NCBI RefSeq assembly: GCF_036492635.1
Contig: NZ_AP025308.1
Span: 1-64,000 of the forward strand
DNA: 64,000 nt
DNA from: Aureibacter tunicatorum
Lineage (GTDB): Bacteria > Bacteroidota > Bacteroidia > Cytophagales > Cyclobacteriaceae
Direction of reading: 5' to 3'
Of this stretch, positions 46,431 to 61,251 are shown one piece after another. Positions within the stretch are counted from its first letter, which is position 1. Every line of letters begins with the position of its first letter. Below the pieces are notes generated by a model. That model made no database searches. It saw only the letters and a program-made list of their open reading frames with translations, and was not told the origin of the DNA. Both the position numbers and the translations under genes were made by a program.

Positions 46431-47020
46431 TTGAACTTTTCTTCCCATTTTACGATGTCTTTCCATGCAATAAGAGGATCTTGGCTATTCCAGATAGCGC
46501 CTAGCAAGGCGACGCCATCAAACCCCATGGAAAGGCATTTATGGATATTCATTTTGCTTATTCCCCCCAGAGCAATAGTTTTTTTAGGTGTATTCTCAAG
46601 AGATTCTATCAGTTCATTGTCAATAAATTTGCTGGAATATCCTCGTTTGGAAATAGAGTTGAATACTGGACTAAGGAAAACATACTCGTATTTTCCTTTA
46701 TCGGATTTATACTCCTCCAAGGTATGAAAGCCCGTAGATGCTTTATGCTTTCCTTTATAAGGGTTTGGGGCTAGCTTTCTCGCATACTCTGTAAAGTGTA
46801 TGCCTCCCAAGTTATACTCGTTGGCTAGCTCATGATAGTGGTGAAGTCGAATTCTTGGATGAAATTCTTCGGGTAATTTGTTGAGCCATTCCCGATATTG
46901 CTCAATAGTCGCTTGTGGTTTTCTCAGATGCAAGATACCCAAGTCTCTTTCAAAGAGTTTGACGATCAAATCTAACTCTTCATCAAAAAAATCTGGTCTT
47001 GTAAACAGAATTATTTCCAT
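46427..47020 (-). CDS. Thiamine-phosphate synthase-like (ThiE/TenI) protein
   Basis: The 197-residue TIM-barrel protein has LHLRKP near residue 30, GIHFTEYARK, ASTGFHTLEE, a C-terminal FLSPVFNSISKRGYS and the phosphate-binding ALGGISKMNIHKCLSMGFDGVALLGAI. No other thiamine gene is nearby. TenI-like aromatase or a second ThiE copy are both possible, so no symbol is given. It is divergent from pepT. Confidence 0.7.
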   Translation of the reverse strand: MEIILFTRPDFFDEELDLIVKLFERDLGILHLRKPQATIEQYREWLNKLPEEFHPRIRLHHYHELANEYNLGGIHFTEYARKLAPNPYKGKHKASTGFHTLEEYKSDKGKYEYVFLSPVFNSISKRGYSSKFIDNELIESLENTPKKTIALGGISKMNIHKCLSMGFDGVALLGAIWNSQDPLIAWKDIVKWEEKFN

Positions 47021-47064
47021 TGCTCACTAAAGCTATCTAAATTTAATGGGAATGTACTATCTTT

Positions 47065-47080
47065 ATTGTATAATTACAAT
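47065..47080. promoter_or_regulatory. Inverted repeat between the ThiE-like gene and pepT
   Basis: ATTGTA and TACAAT arms around TAAT lie in an 83-bp divergent region, 24 bp before the pepT start. It could be an operator or promoter-associated site. Confidence 0.3.
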
Positions 47081-47103
47081 AGTTTAATAAAAACAATATT
47101 ATA

Positions 47104-48336
47104 ATGGACGTTTTAGAGAGATTTTTAAGATATGTAAGCTATCATACTACTTCAGAATTTGGTGTAAAGCAAATACCAAGCACAGAGCGTCAATGGGTTT
47201 TGGCTAGAGACTTGGAGAAGGAATTGAGAGAAATAGGCATGCATGATGTTTCAATTGACGATCATGGTTATGTAATGGGAACTTTGCCTTCGAATGTTGA
47301 CCATGAAGTGCCTACTATTGGTTTTGTCGCTCATTATGACACTTCGCCGGATTTTTCAGGAGAGAATGTAAAACCTCAGATTTGGGAGAATTACGATGGC
47401 AAGGAAATCATACTAAACGCTGCTGAGAATATTGTTTTGTCACCGGATGAATTTCCTGACTTATTATTCTACAAAGGTCAAACGTTGATTACAACAGATG
47501 GAACAACTTTGCTTGGAGCGGATGATAAAGCTGGTGTGACTGAAATTGTGTCCGCTATGGAATATTTGATCGCTCATCCTGAAATCAAGCATGGAACGAT
47601 CAAAGTCGGCTTTACACCTGATGAGGAAGTTGGTAGAGGAGCGGATCTGTTTGACGTGAAGAAATTTGGAGCAGAATGGGCCTATACAATGGATGGCAGC
47701 AAAGTTGGAGAGTTGGAGTATGAGTCTTTTAATGCGGCGTATGCTAAATTGACTTTCCATGGCAAGATGGTTCACCCTGGATATGCCAAAGGTAAAATGA
47801 AGAATACGATGACTATTGCTGGTAAATTCACTACAGCTTTGCCTGAGAATGAAGTGCCTGAGAAAACTAGCGGTAGAGATGGTTTTTATCATTTGACAAG
47901 CATGGAAGGCGAAGTGGAAAAAACAGTTCTTCAATATATCATTCGCGACTTTGATAAAGGCATTTTCGAGAATAGAAAAGAGCATTTCAAAGCTGTGGTT
48001 GATCAGTTCAATGAGACTTATGGTGCGGGAACTGTTGAGTTGGAAATGTTCGATCAATACTATAACATGGGCGATGTTGTAAAAGATGTGTTCCATACAA
48101 TAGATATTGCTAAAGAAGCGATGGAAGAATTGAATATTGAGCCGATAATAAAAGGTATTAGAGGAGGTACAGACGGAGCAAGACTTTCATTCATGGGACT
48201 TCCTTGTCCTAATATCTTTGCAGGTGGCCACAATTTTCATGGCAGGTATGAATTTGTAGCCAAAGAAGCGATAGAAAAAGCGACAATGGTTATTTGCAAA
48301 GTAGCAGAACTAACAGCTGAAAAGTATAAAAAGTAA
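47104..48336 (+). CDS. pepT: Peptidase T (tripeptide aminopeptidase)
   Basis: The 410-residue M20 dizinc aminopeptidase matches PepT in length. Metal and catalytic residues are visible in H77YD79TSPDFSG, GAD140DKAG and the catalytic pair in TPDE174E175VGRG. PGYAKGKMKNTM is in the dimerisation part and GGTDGARLSFMGLPCPN with GGHNFHGRYEF in the C-terminal part. It removes N-terminal residues from tripeptides in the cytoplasm. Confidence 0.92.
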   Translation: MDVLERFLRYVSYHTTSEFGVKQIPSTERQWVLARDLEKELREIGMHDVSIDDHGYVMGTLPSNVDHEVPTIGFVAHYDTSPDFSGENVKPQIWENYDGKEIILNAAENIVLSPDEFPDLLFYKGQTLITTDGTTLLGADDKAGVTEIVSAMEYLIAHPEIKHGTIKVGFTPDEEVGRGADLFDVKKFGAEWAYTMDGSKVGELEYESFNAAYAKLTFHGKMVHPGYAKGKMKNTMTIAGKFTTALPENEVPEKTSGRDGFYHLTSMEGEVEKTVLQYIIRDFDKGIFENRKEHFKAVVDQFNETYGAGTVELEMFDQYYNMGDVVKDVFHTIDIAKEAMEELNIEPIIKGIRGGTDGARLSFMGLPCPNIFAGGHNFHGRYEFVAKEAIEKATMVICKVAELTAEKYKK

Positions 48337-48367
48337 TCATTGGTGATAGTGATTATTTGAAAAAATT

Positions 48368-48398
48368 AAAGCCCAAGCTATTTGATTGCTTGGGCTTT
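48368..48398. terminator. Bidirectional terminator between pepT and the GH63 gene
   Basis: AAAGCCCAAGC (48368-48378) pairs perfectly with GCTTGGGCTTT (48388-48398). A- and T-rich flanks lie on both sides, serving convergent genes. Confidence 0.88.
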
Positions 48399-48424
48399 GT
48401 TGTTATTTGACGGGAGCCTATATG

Positions 48425-50575
<2,151 letters not shown>

Positions 50576-50696
50576 TCATCAACGAATTATTTTCTACTCA
50601 TTTGAGCCAATATAATTTCAATTTAAATTTATTTTTACCCGATATCAATTTTATTTTGTTCTCTTTTTATAGCTAATCAATATTTGATATAATAAA

Positions 50697-51467
50697 TCAT
50701 CGCTGAGCTAGGGATTGTCTTTCTTTGTATAAATACACTTTTCGGCCATTAATCGGTTGCACAGGTCTTTCATTGTTTTTTAATATTTCATAATATTTAT
50801 CCATTTGATCTTGTGAAGCTTGAATAGTTTCTAGCATAACATTCCATAAGACACCTTCTGTACAAGGAGGGCTAGTCAATGAACCGTTGTAAAAATAATA
50901 GTTTGGAGATTCTGGCAATAAATCAATAGCGTTTATCTCTGTTTCAGAATGAAATGTTCCTCCTTCTGATTTTGGCAAATCGTTTATAAACGTTTCCAAT
51001 ACTGGATTCGGTTCGCCCACTTCTACAAACAACGCTACTACGGCTAATTCTTCTGTTTCTTCATTTTGATGCACCAAGTGAATTTCCATAGGAAAAGATT
51101 TGCTGTCCACAGTATGGTCTGATTTCATATGTGTATGAAATTGAACGAGATCATATTGAATGGAATCCAATAAGATATAGCTGCCTTCCATATAATTGAA
51201 AACAAGGTAATTGCCTGTATTTTCCAATAGGATTTGGCTTGGTGAATAGTTAAAATCAATCGCATTTAACTTTTCATCCTCGATTGGATTGCTAATATCA
51301 ATCGGCGATTGCATCTTGCCATCGCATTGGCTATAACAAATTGACCAAGTGTCTGGACCTGTATCGCCATGAAAAGACCATTTATAGTTATCGCATGGGC
51401 TATTGTCGGAATTATTACAGGATAACAATATCAGAAATAAGACAAGAATAAAGTAGTTTTTTTTCAT
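50697..51467 (-). CDS. Alpha-class carbonic anhydrase lipoprotein
   Basis: The 256-residue protein has a lipoprotein signal ending at Cys17. Alpha-carbonic anhydrase motifs are QSPIDIS (53-59), the zinc ligands in QFH111TH113 and MEIH130LVHQN, and the substrate pocket GSLTSPPCTEGV (195-206). KSDHTV carries Asp117 where most alpha enzymes have Glu (SEHTV), a conservative change in the proton-network position. It interconverts CO2 and bicarbonate outside the inner membrane. It begins 12 bp after the end of the Notum-like gene on the same strand, so the two are probably one operon. Confidence 0.88.
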   Translation of the reverse strand: MKKNYFILVLFLILLSCNNSDNSPCDNYKWSFHGDTGPDTWSICYSQCDGKMQSPIDISNPIEDEKLNAIDFNYSPSQILLENTGNYLVFNYMEGSYILLDSIQYDLVQFHTHMKSDHTVDSKSFPMEIHLVHQNEETEELAVVALFVEVGEPNPVLETFINDLPKSEGGTFHSETEINAIDLLPESPNYYFYNGSLTSPPCTEGVLWNVMLETIQASQDQMDKYYEILKNNERPVQPINGRKVYLYKERQSLAQR

Positions 51468-51478
51468 TGTAGAATATT

Positions 51479-52561
51479 TTAAGGTTCAGTCAATAGCATT
51501 GCCAAGCTGTCAAACGACATGATTTCATCCATTTTATATATATGATTGGAGCCATTGCCTATTTCAACATGCCAGTTATGATAATCATTTAAATTATGCT
51601 TTAAGTTTCTCAAGGCCGCATTATAATTCATCGAATCAATAGTTGTAACCCATGGATTGCAATTGGATTGGCCAAAGCCATAGAAGTTTCTCATCACCCA
51701 GTCATATTCTGAGCTTAGTATAATGAATTTGTTCTCAGGGTATTTATTTGCCACATATTCATAAAAGCCTTGCTCTTTGAAGGCGTATTTATTTATATCG
51801 TTTATGTATTTATGGTAGTCGTCAGGGATTTTAATTTTATACAAATTAATAAGGCATCGTCTCATACAGTTTGTATAAATATTATTTCCAAGCAGCATAG
51901 GACCGCTATTAATGAACATGGTGAATTTAGAGTCGGGAAATTGGCTTGCTATGTAGTCGAAATTTATCAATGAACCGAAGCCTCCGGCACTTTCACCCCA
52001 TAGGATAACTTTGTCGTATTTCTTTAGCCCATTCATTTTTTTGAAAATATTTATGGAGCATTCTATGTTGTTTCTGCCGACAAATTGTTGGCGCTTGAGC
52101 TGATTTTTGAATCTGCCCCAAGAGTTTGTCCCCGAATGCAAATCGCCAGTGCAATATGGCAGTATTAGAAAATCTGCATCATAAAATGGATTGTCTTGTG
52201 GTGAGTCTGAAAAAATATCTTTTTTTTCAATAATGGCTTTCTTGAACTTATTATAACTCTTAACATTGAATTTGTTCTTACTTGCTATGCAAGTCACTGA
52301 ATTGAAGCAAGATCCACCTGGAGATAAAAAAATTACAAGCGAATTGCCTGTACCGTTTTTAGTGATAAAGCCAGAAGTACTGCCGTCCCGGCATATATAG
52401 TTTTTAGTAGGCACCCACATCCATTTGTTCAATCTATAATTTGTTGATTGAGATGAATAATCTTTCCACTCGATAATTATTGTTGAGACCAGTACAATTA
52501 TTACCGCAACAATAATGAGTTTTGACGCCTTCCAAATTTTTAATTTATTTCTATCTGGCAT
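51479..52561 (-). CDS. Notum/pectin-acetylesterase family hydrolase, membrane-anchored
   Basis: The 360-residue alpha/beta hydrolase is anchored by a single N-terminal transmembrane segment (about 14-30). Family motifs are LSPGGSCFN (oxyanion region, 79-87), PYCTGDLHSGTN (136-146) and the nucleophile elbow WGES191AGGFGS. Likely acid and base are D287 (SEYDWV) and H340 (GSNHIYK). The family removes acyl groups from pectin in plants and from Wnt in animals; bacterial roles are poorly known. It precedes the carbonic anhydrase gene in the direction of transcription. The substrate is unknown. Confidence 0.75.
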   Translation of the reverse strand: MPDRNKLKIWKASKLIIVAVIIVLVSTIIIEWKDYSSQSTNYRLNKWMWVPTKNYICRDGSTSGFITKNGTGNSLVIFLSPGGSCFNSVTCIASKNKFNVKSYNKFKKAIIEKKDIFSDSPQDNPFYDADFLILPYCTGDLHSGTNSWGRFKNQLKRQQFVGRNNIECSINIFKKMNGLKKYDKVILWGESAGGFGSLINFDYIASQFPDSKFTMFINSGPMLLGNNIYTNCMRRCLINLYKIKIPDDYHKYINDINKYAFKEQGFYEYVANKYPENKFIILSSEYDWVMRNFYGFGQSNCNPWVTTIDSMNYNAALRNLKHNLNDYHNWHVEIGNGSNHIYKMDEIMSFDSLAMLLTEP

Positions 52562-52763
52562 GTAGAACTATGATATGTGGGATTGTGCCCTTTTAACTGT
52601 TTGAAAGAGTAAACAAGCTAAGTCAAAGTTGGTTCAATGAAATTTTATTATAGAAGGCTATAGAAAAGCTATATCTAGCCGAATCTGGCTGTAGAAAAAT
52701 TATACTTTAAAACTTTATATAAATATTTTGGTTCATCAGATTAAACATTAGGAATTATTAATC

Positions 52764-53624
52764 ATGCTAAGAAAGACGAATTATTTGTATTTATTTATGT
52801 TGCTTTCAATGATTGTATTGGGAGCATGTAATGATGATCCAAGAAAGGAATTGAACAGTGGCCTAGATATGGATATTAAATCCGCGCCAAGCAGCGGAGA
52901 AGTAGGCAAACCAGTGACTTGGACATTGTCAGTCAGCCATTCGGATCAGGTTAAGACGGTTGAAGTTTTGAAAAATGGTACTAGAATAGGCACACAGTCA
53001 TTTAGTGGCGGTAGTTTTGATTTTAGTTATACGCCGACAGTTGACGATGCTAACTCAACTATCAAGTTAACGCTTAAAGCTGTTTTGAATAAAGACAATA
53101 TTAGCGGTACAAGAGATTTTAATGTGACTATTGCTCCACTTCCGTCATATCAAACTGTAAATAAAGAAATAGAACTTGATGTAGCAACTCATAACTCCCA
53201 GGTAATCAATATAAACAATGGGAATACAAAATTATTTTCATTCAAAGTAAAACTGAATTTTGATCCTGTATATGCGAATAACCCATTAAGGTCAAATACA
53301 TTATCTTTCAGCGCAGTTACAAGTGGATCTAAAGCTGATGGGAAATTTAGAGTTTACTCTTCCGGGCATAAACCTAATTTCTTTGGGATTACTTCAAGCG
53401 AATCTTTGTATAGACAGTTTATTCAAAGTTTTGAAGGCTCATTGAGAGTGAATTCGTTTGAGTATACGTATTCCAACTTTGCTTCCGGGCAAACAACTTT
53501 CGCATTGTTGCCAAGCAATGGACATTACGGAGTACTGGAAGTAAGGAACTTTTCTCCTTCTACAGGACAATTATCTGTTTCAGTAAGAGCATTTACTGAC
53601 AATATCGCTGATAATATCCCTTAA
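52764..53624 (+). CDS. Ig-like lipoprotein of unknown function
   Basis: The 286-residue protein has a lipobox ending at Cys22 (VLGAC). Residues about 40-125 look like an Ig/Big-type beta-sandwich (GEVGKPVTWTLSVSHSDQVKTV, SFDFSYTPTVDDANSTI). The rest is beta-rich without a motif I recognise. It is probably an outer-membrane surface lipoprotein. It stands alone and shares a terminator with the convergent lysA. Confidence 0.6.
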   Translation: MLRKTNYLYLFMLLSMIVLGACNDDPRKELNSGLDMDIKSAPSSGEVGKPVTWTLSVSHSDQVKTVEVLKNGTRIGTQSFSGGSFDFSYTPTVDDANSTIKLTLKAVLNKDNISGTRDFNVTIAPLPSYQTVNKEIELDVATHNSQVININNGNTKLFSFKVKLNFDPVYANNPLRSNTLSFSAVTSGSKADGKFRVYSSGHKPNFFGITSSESLYRQFIQSFEGSLRVNSFEYTYSNFASGQTTFALLPSNGHYGVLEVRNFSPSTGQLSVSVRAFTDNIADNIP

Positions 53625-53635
53625 CTAGCAAGAAA

Positions 53636-53666
53636 AAAGGCTTTCTAAATTCATTAGAAAGCCTTT
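53636..53666. terminator. Bidirectional terminator between the Ig-like lipoprotein gene and lysA
   Basis: AAAGGCTTTCTAA (53636-53648) pairs perfectly with TTAGAAAGCCTTT (53654-53666) around ATTCA. Confidence 0.9.
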
Positions 53667-53673
53667 CGTTATA

Positions 53674-54957
53674 TTATAATGTTTCAGTCAATTCTTGATG
53701 CTTTTGATCTAATGACTCTTTATCGAAATCAATAACTATTTGATTCTTTACTAAGTCTTCGTAAGTATCTCTTTTTCTTACAAGTTTAGCTTCGCCGTTA
53801 ACAATCATTACTTCGGCAGGCCTCATTCTCGAATTGTAATTAGAAGCCATGCTGTATCCATAGGCACCGGCATTTTTGATCGCCAAGATATCCCCTTCTC
53901 TAATTTCAGGCATATTTCTATCTACAGCGAAGTTGTCTATTTCACAAATATTACCAACGATAGTGTACATTTGCTCTTCACCGTCAGGGTTTGATGTGTT
54001 AACGATTTCATGGTATGCGTCATACATCATTGGTCTGATCAATTGGTTGAAACCTGAGTCGGTACCGGCGAATTCTCTATGCCCGTTGTTCTTTCTGATT
54101 TTCACTTCAGTGAACAAAGTTCCGGAGTCGCTAACCAAGAATCTTCCTGGCTCAAACCAAAGTTGAACTTTTTTGCCGTATCTTTCTTCGAATTTAGCTA
54201 GCTCCTCTTTTAGGCCTTTTCCTAGATCAAAAATATTAATGATTTCATCATCTTCTTTATGAAGGACTTTGATTCCTCCTCCGAAATCAATGTAATCAAG
54301 ATTTTCGAATCTTTCCGCAACTTCAAATACATTTTGAACTCCTTTGATGAAAATCTCCGGATTCATGATTACTGAGCTAGAGTGAATATGAATACCATTG
54401 ATTACCAAGCCGTATTCTTTAACTAGCTCTTTTACATCGTCGATTTGCTTGATAGAAATACCGAACTTAGATTGCTTATGCCACCATTCAACTTTTTCCG
54501 AATTTGACTCGGCCATGATGAATGGATTCATTCTAACACAGCAAGGTTTAGTATTTCCGTATTTTTTTGCGAACCTTTCAAGATTCGACATATTTTCAAT
54601 GTTGATATGAACACCAAGCTCTACAGCTTCTTCGATTTCAGAAAAATCAACCGCATTAGGCGTGAAGATAATTTCTTCCGGCTCGAAGCCTACGCTTAGG
54701 CCCATTTTAACCTCAGGGATAGAAACAGTATCTAGTCCAGTGCCTAAAGTTTTCATCAATTTTACAATACTCAAATTGGTAAGCGCCTTGCAAGCATATT
54801 TTACCTTGAAGTCAACACCTTCGAAAGCTTTGCGAAATTTGCTTAATTGTCCTACAATAGTATCAGCGTCATAGACATAAAGTGGAGTTCCGAACTCTTG
54901 GCAGATCTTATCCACTTTGATACCTTGGATTTCAAAATGATTATCGACTCTTTTCAT
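53674..54957 (-). CDS. lysA: Diaminopimelate decarboxylase
   Basis: The 427-residue fold-III PLP decarboxylase has the PLP lysine K57 (KYACK57ALTN), FGISIKQIDD, DFGGGIKV (224-231), EPGR (269-272), the active-site C338 (GNICEIDNFA) and AGAYGYSM. The usual HIGS phosphate-binding motif is HIHSSS here (190-195). It makes lysine from meso-diaminopimelate. The homoserine-kinase-like gene 22 bp upstream points to aspartate-family synthesis. Related decarboxylases acting on other amino acids remain possible. Confidence 0.82.
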   Translation of the reverse strand: MKRVDNHFEIQGIKVDKICQEFGTPLYVYDADTIVGQLSKFRKAFEGVDFKVKYACKALTNLSIVKLMKTLGTGLDTVSIPEVKMGLSVGFEPEEIIFTPNAVDFSEIEEAVELGVHINIENMSNLERFAKKYGNTKPCCVRMNPFIMAESNSEKVEWWHKQSKFGISIKQIDDVKELVKEYGLVINGIHIHSSSVIMNPEIFIKGVQNVFEVAERFENLDYIDFGGGIKVLHKEDDEIINIFDLGKGLKEELAKFEERYGKKVQLWFEPGRFLVSDSGTLFTEVKIRKNNGHREFAGTDSGFNQLIRPMMYDAYHEIVNTSNPDGEEQMYTIVGNICEIDNFAVDRNMPEIREGDILAIKNAGAYGYSMASNYNSRMRPAEVMIVNGEAKLVRKRDTYEDLVKNQIVIDFDKESLDQKHQELTETL

Positions 54958-54979
54958 GAGCGTGTTATTTTATATATTG

Positions 54980-55897
54980 TTAGTTGTTTTTTACAGTTTG
55001 TAGATCTAGATTTTTGATGCGGTCGATCAATTCCCTTACTCTGGCTTCTTGTTTCTCATTCGGAATATCCAAAAGGTTGTTTTGAAGATGCCAAGCAATC
55101 ATTGCTTGAGCTCCCCATCGAATGTATTTGTCAAGATATGACAATTCATCTTCAGTTAGCTTTCTTTGCTTTTGATAAGTGTCTATAAATATTTTTAATA
55201 AGCTCTCATCAAGTTTGTTGTCAATAAAGCAGAAGCCATTGATTGTTACGCCTACATCGAACATGAGCCTCTCGACACAAAACTCTTCAAAGTCGATGAC
55301 AGCTTTAAGATCATCACCATCATAAAGCGTATTGTCCGGGAATATATCCCCATGCACAATGCCTTTTGGCAGGTTTGCAGTCAAGGCTTCTCGCAAATAA
55401 TTTGTCTCTTCTATGAAAAACTCATAGATGTCATCGAAGCGATTTTTAGCATTAGGAATTCTTTCGATAATATGATCGCAAAGGTCGATAGAAACAGCAT
55501 TTGGCTTCGCGTAGCTGTCATCAATAGGCAATTTGCTTAGTATTCCTACAGCATTGGCAATTTCAGAACATGTATTGCTATTTAGCTGAGGTTCTTTGCC
55601 GATTACAAAGTCGTAAATTACGATTTCTCCTTTTTCTGAGGGAGTGACAAATTTACCATCTTTTCTTTGTCTCGAATATGCCGAAGGAAAGTGTTCGCTT
55701 TTTAGTCTATCCATTAATTCCATTTCAAAATCAATGGCTTCTCTTTCTTGTTGTTTGCAAACTCTCAACAAGACAGTTTCCTTAGTGGTAACTAGTTTGT
55801 AATTTTCATTAGCAAAACCACTGGATAGAACTTTCCATTCAATTGGATCTCCCAAATCATAGTTTGCTAAAACTTCTTCTATTATTTCCTTCGTCAT
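54980..55897 (-). CDS. Homoserine kinase type II-like (APH-fold) phosphotransferase
   Basis: The 305-residue protein has the aminoglycoside-phosphotransferase fold. SSGFANENYKL forms the nucleotide loop, the catalytic loop is HGDIFPDNTLYD, the metal site is VIDFEEFC, and RLMFDVGVTINGFCF follows. The last stretch closely recalls ThrB type II enzymes. It would phosphorylate homoserine for threonine synthesis. It lies directly before lysA on the same strand, so a shared aspartate-family operon is likely. Other small-molecule kinases of this fold are an alternative. Confidence 0.65.
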   Translation of the reverse strand: MTKEIIEEVLANYDLGDPIEWKVLSSGFANENYKLVTTKETVLLRVCKQQEREAIDFEMELMDRLKSEHFPSAYSRQRKDGKFVTPSEKGEIVIYDFVIGKEPQLNSNTCSEIANAVGILSKLPIDDSYAKPNAVSIDLCDHIIERIPNAKNRFDDIYEFFIEETNYLREALTANLPKGIVHGDIFPDNTLYDGDDLKAVIDFEEFCVERLMFDVGVTINGFCFIDNKLDESLLKIFIDTYQKQRKLTEDELSYLDKYIRWGAQAMIAWHLQNNLLDIPNEKQEARVRELIDRIKNLDLQTVKNN

Positions 55898-56135
55898 CTA
55901 TGCCGTAATTTATTAGAATTTCAATAAGAAATTTACACTTCTAATGAAATTTCAGGGTAACTAATTTTAATTGGTATTTGATTATTTAATATAAATAGAC
56001 ACCAATTTAAGTCATTCTTAAGAGCTTAAAGATATTAAAATTTAATTTTTATGTTAAAATATATTGGAGATAATTATTCATATAACAATTATTTAACATA
56101 ATGTGTTTTTAGTAATGATATAGAAAAAATAAAAA

Positions 56136-56156
56136 AGCCCCTAAAATCTAGGGGCT
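56136..56156 (-). terminator. Terminator of the beta-galactosidase gene
   Basis: AGCCCCTA (56136-56143) pairs with TAGGGGCT (56149-56156). An A-run on the plus strand gives the T-run for the minus-strand transcript. Confidence 0.88.
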
Positions 56157-56164
56157 CTATATTT

Positions 56165-59386
<3,222 letters not shown>

Positions 59387-59567
59387 CTATAGATAATAAA
59401 TTATTGTTTTGTTGATTCGCTGTTCGCCTCTCAACTGATAGATAATCAACCAATAAGAGGGCATAAGAAAAGTATTCTACTCATGAAAAATCACTTTTTT
59501 CACTCAAAATAATAATCCTTAATTGAACATTCGAATATAAATATAGCAACTTAGTATAATAAAAGAA

Positions 59568-59606
59568 AGCCTGCCCAAATATTCAAATGAATACTTGAAG
59601 CAGGCT
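59568..59606 (-). terminator. Terminator of the saccharopine-reductase-like gene
   Basis: AGCCTGC (59568-59574) pairs with GCAGGCT (59600-59606), with an inner ATTCA/TGAAT stem. A-rich DNA at the left supplies the minus-strand T-run. Confidence 0.75.
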
Positions 59607-59650
59607 CTGAACACTGTAAAATACACTTACAGGTTACTACACAGGATACC

Positions 59651-60976
59651 TTATGCTTGAGATATCTCTCTCACTTCTTCTTTCATGCCGATTCCCATAG
59701 TTTCCAACTGCGTCAAAACCGGCTCGTAAATTTCTTTTCTTATCGGAATATGCACTCCGTTTATGTTGATCTGGCCATTCAAAATCATTTCCACTCCAAT
59801 AGCAGCAGGCAAAGCAACTGTTCTAGCGATAGAAGTATCTTCTTCATTTCCAAAGTCAAGCAATCTTGACTTCACTTCTTTTCTAGTACCGTCAGCCTCT
59901 TCGATTACGAATGTATGTTGCATAGCTACCATGTCTCTTTCATCGTCTCCCAACATCATCTTTTCAATCATCAAATCAGACAATACATCAAATGGGCTAA
60001 CTTCCTCTTCGTACGGCAACTGCTTGTCGTCAAACAAACCTAGCCATTCCATTGCGTTAATAGCCGTTCCAGCTTCTTCAATATTTAGCTCGTTGGCTAT
60101 AGCCGCTTTAATATTTTCAGAAGCTAAACCTGAAATTTTAGCAGTAAATTCCTTGTAGCTCAATCCACTAGCGTCGACCTTATCATATCCAGTCATGCCC
60201 AACGCTTTGATGCTGTCTAGACTTTCACACCAGTTTTTATATCTGAATGTACCGCGGTACATCGTTTTAGTCTCTGGAATATTATAGATATCCACATATG
60301 AAAGCGAATCTCTATTTGGATAGATCTCCAATGTTTCCAACTCAGGGAAATTTTCCTGAATAGGATTCTTGAATAAATCAATAGTGTCTAATTCCTGCAC
60401 TATTCCGTCTTTCAAAAATTTCGCTCCGTTATTGCTAGCCATAACAACTCCTTTCGGACTCCAAGAAAACTTGTACCTCAAAGGGTTTTGAGATGCTTCT
60501 GGCGCAGGCAATGCTCCGCAAATAGAGTAAAACTCTTCAATTTTAGCGTCTCTGTCATGAGCATTGTCAATAATCTGCTGGGCTGTCATATGATCAATAC
60601 CCGGATCCAATCCAATTTCATTCAATATGATGATTCCAGCATCTTTCGCTTGCTCGTCAAGCGCTTTCATTTGCTCCGACACATAAGATGTCGTCACCAT
60701 ATTTTTTCCATGCTTAATGCACAACTCCGCAACTGTCACATGAAAAGTATAAGGAAGCAAACTCACTGTCAAGTCATTCGCTTGGATCATCGCTTCAAGC
60801 TCTTCAGCTTGATCCACTGTCCATGCAATCGCTTCGGCATTATCTCTGCCGTTGATAATAGCATCCGCTTTTGACTTGGTTCTACTAGCCAATGTAACTT
60901 GAACTCCTTTTTCCAAAAGGTAATCAACCATTGGCTTCACAACCATTCCTGCTCCTAAAATAAGTACTTTTGACAT
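59651..60976 (-). CDS. Saccharopine reductase-like dehydrogenase (LYS9 type)
   Basis: The 441-residue protein starts with a Rossmann motif KVLILGAGMVVKPMVDYL. It carries TTSYVSEQMKALDEQAKDAG and the diagnostic NEIGLDPGIDHM (about 118-129), then the catalytic-domain segments GALPAPEASQNPLRYKFSWSP and FRYKNWCESL. These match glutamate-forming saccharopine dehydrogenase of the LYS9 type. In bacteria such enzymes act in lysine degradation or in other condensations, so the physiological reaction is unclear. It stands alone with its own terminator. Confidence 0.75.
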   Translation of the reverse strand: MSKVLILGAGMVVKPMVDYLLEKGVQVTLASRTKSKADAIINGRDNAEAIAWTVDQAEELEAMIQANDLTVSLLPYTFHVTVAELCIKHGKNMVTTSYVSEQMKALDEQAKDAGIIILNEIGLDPGIDHMTAQQIIDNAHDRDAKIEEFYSICGALPAPEASQNPLRYKFSWSPKGVVMASNNGAKFLKDGIVQELDTIDLFKNPIQENFPELETLEIYPNRDSLSYVDIYNIPETKTMYRGTFRYKNWCESLDSIKALGMTGYDKVDASGLSYKEFTAKISGLASENIKAAIANELNIEEAGTAINAMEWLGLFDDKQLPYEEEVSPFDVLSDLMIEKMMLGDDERDMVAMQHTFVIEEADGTRKEVKSRLLDFGNEEDTSIARTVALPAAIGVEMILNGQININGVHIPIRKEIYEPVLTQLETMGIGMKEEVREISQA

Positions 60977-61198
60977 TTTCTCCTGTTTAATAATCCTTGT
61001 AATTGTGTGTATGCTTCGAAGCTAAAACAAATTTTTTATTTAAAAAATCTAATGAGAATAAAATTTTGAAATTATATTCAAGTCACTCCATTTTCAGAAT
61101 AATATTCTAAAATCATCAAAAATTCTATCGTTCATCGTTATTTCATTGACTAATAATTCTTAAATAGACTTGAAGCCAAATAAAATTTCGCATAAAAA

Positions 61199-61227
61199 AC
61201 TCCCTTGAATTATCACAAGGGAGTTTA
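61199..61227 (-). terminator. Terminator of the SusD/SusE-like operon
   Basis: ACTCCCTTG (61199-61208) pairs with CAAGGGAGT (61216-61224). A-rich sequence on the left gives the minus-strand T-run. Confidence 0.85.
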
Positions 61228-61251
61228 ATTATTTCTTATAACAAAGCTACA

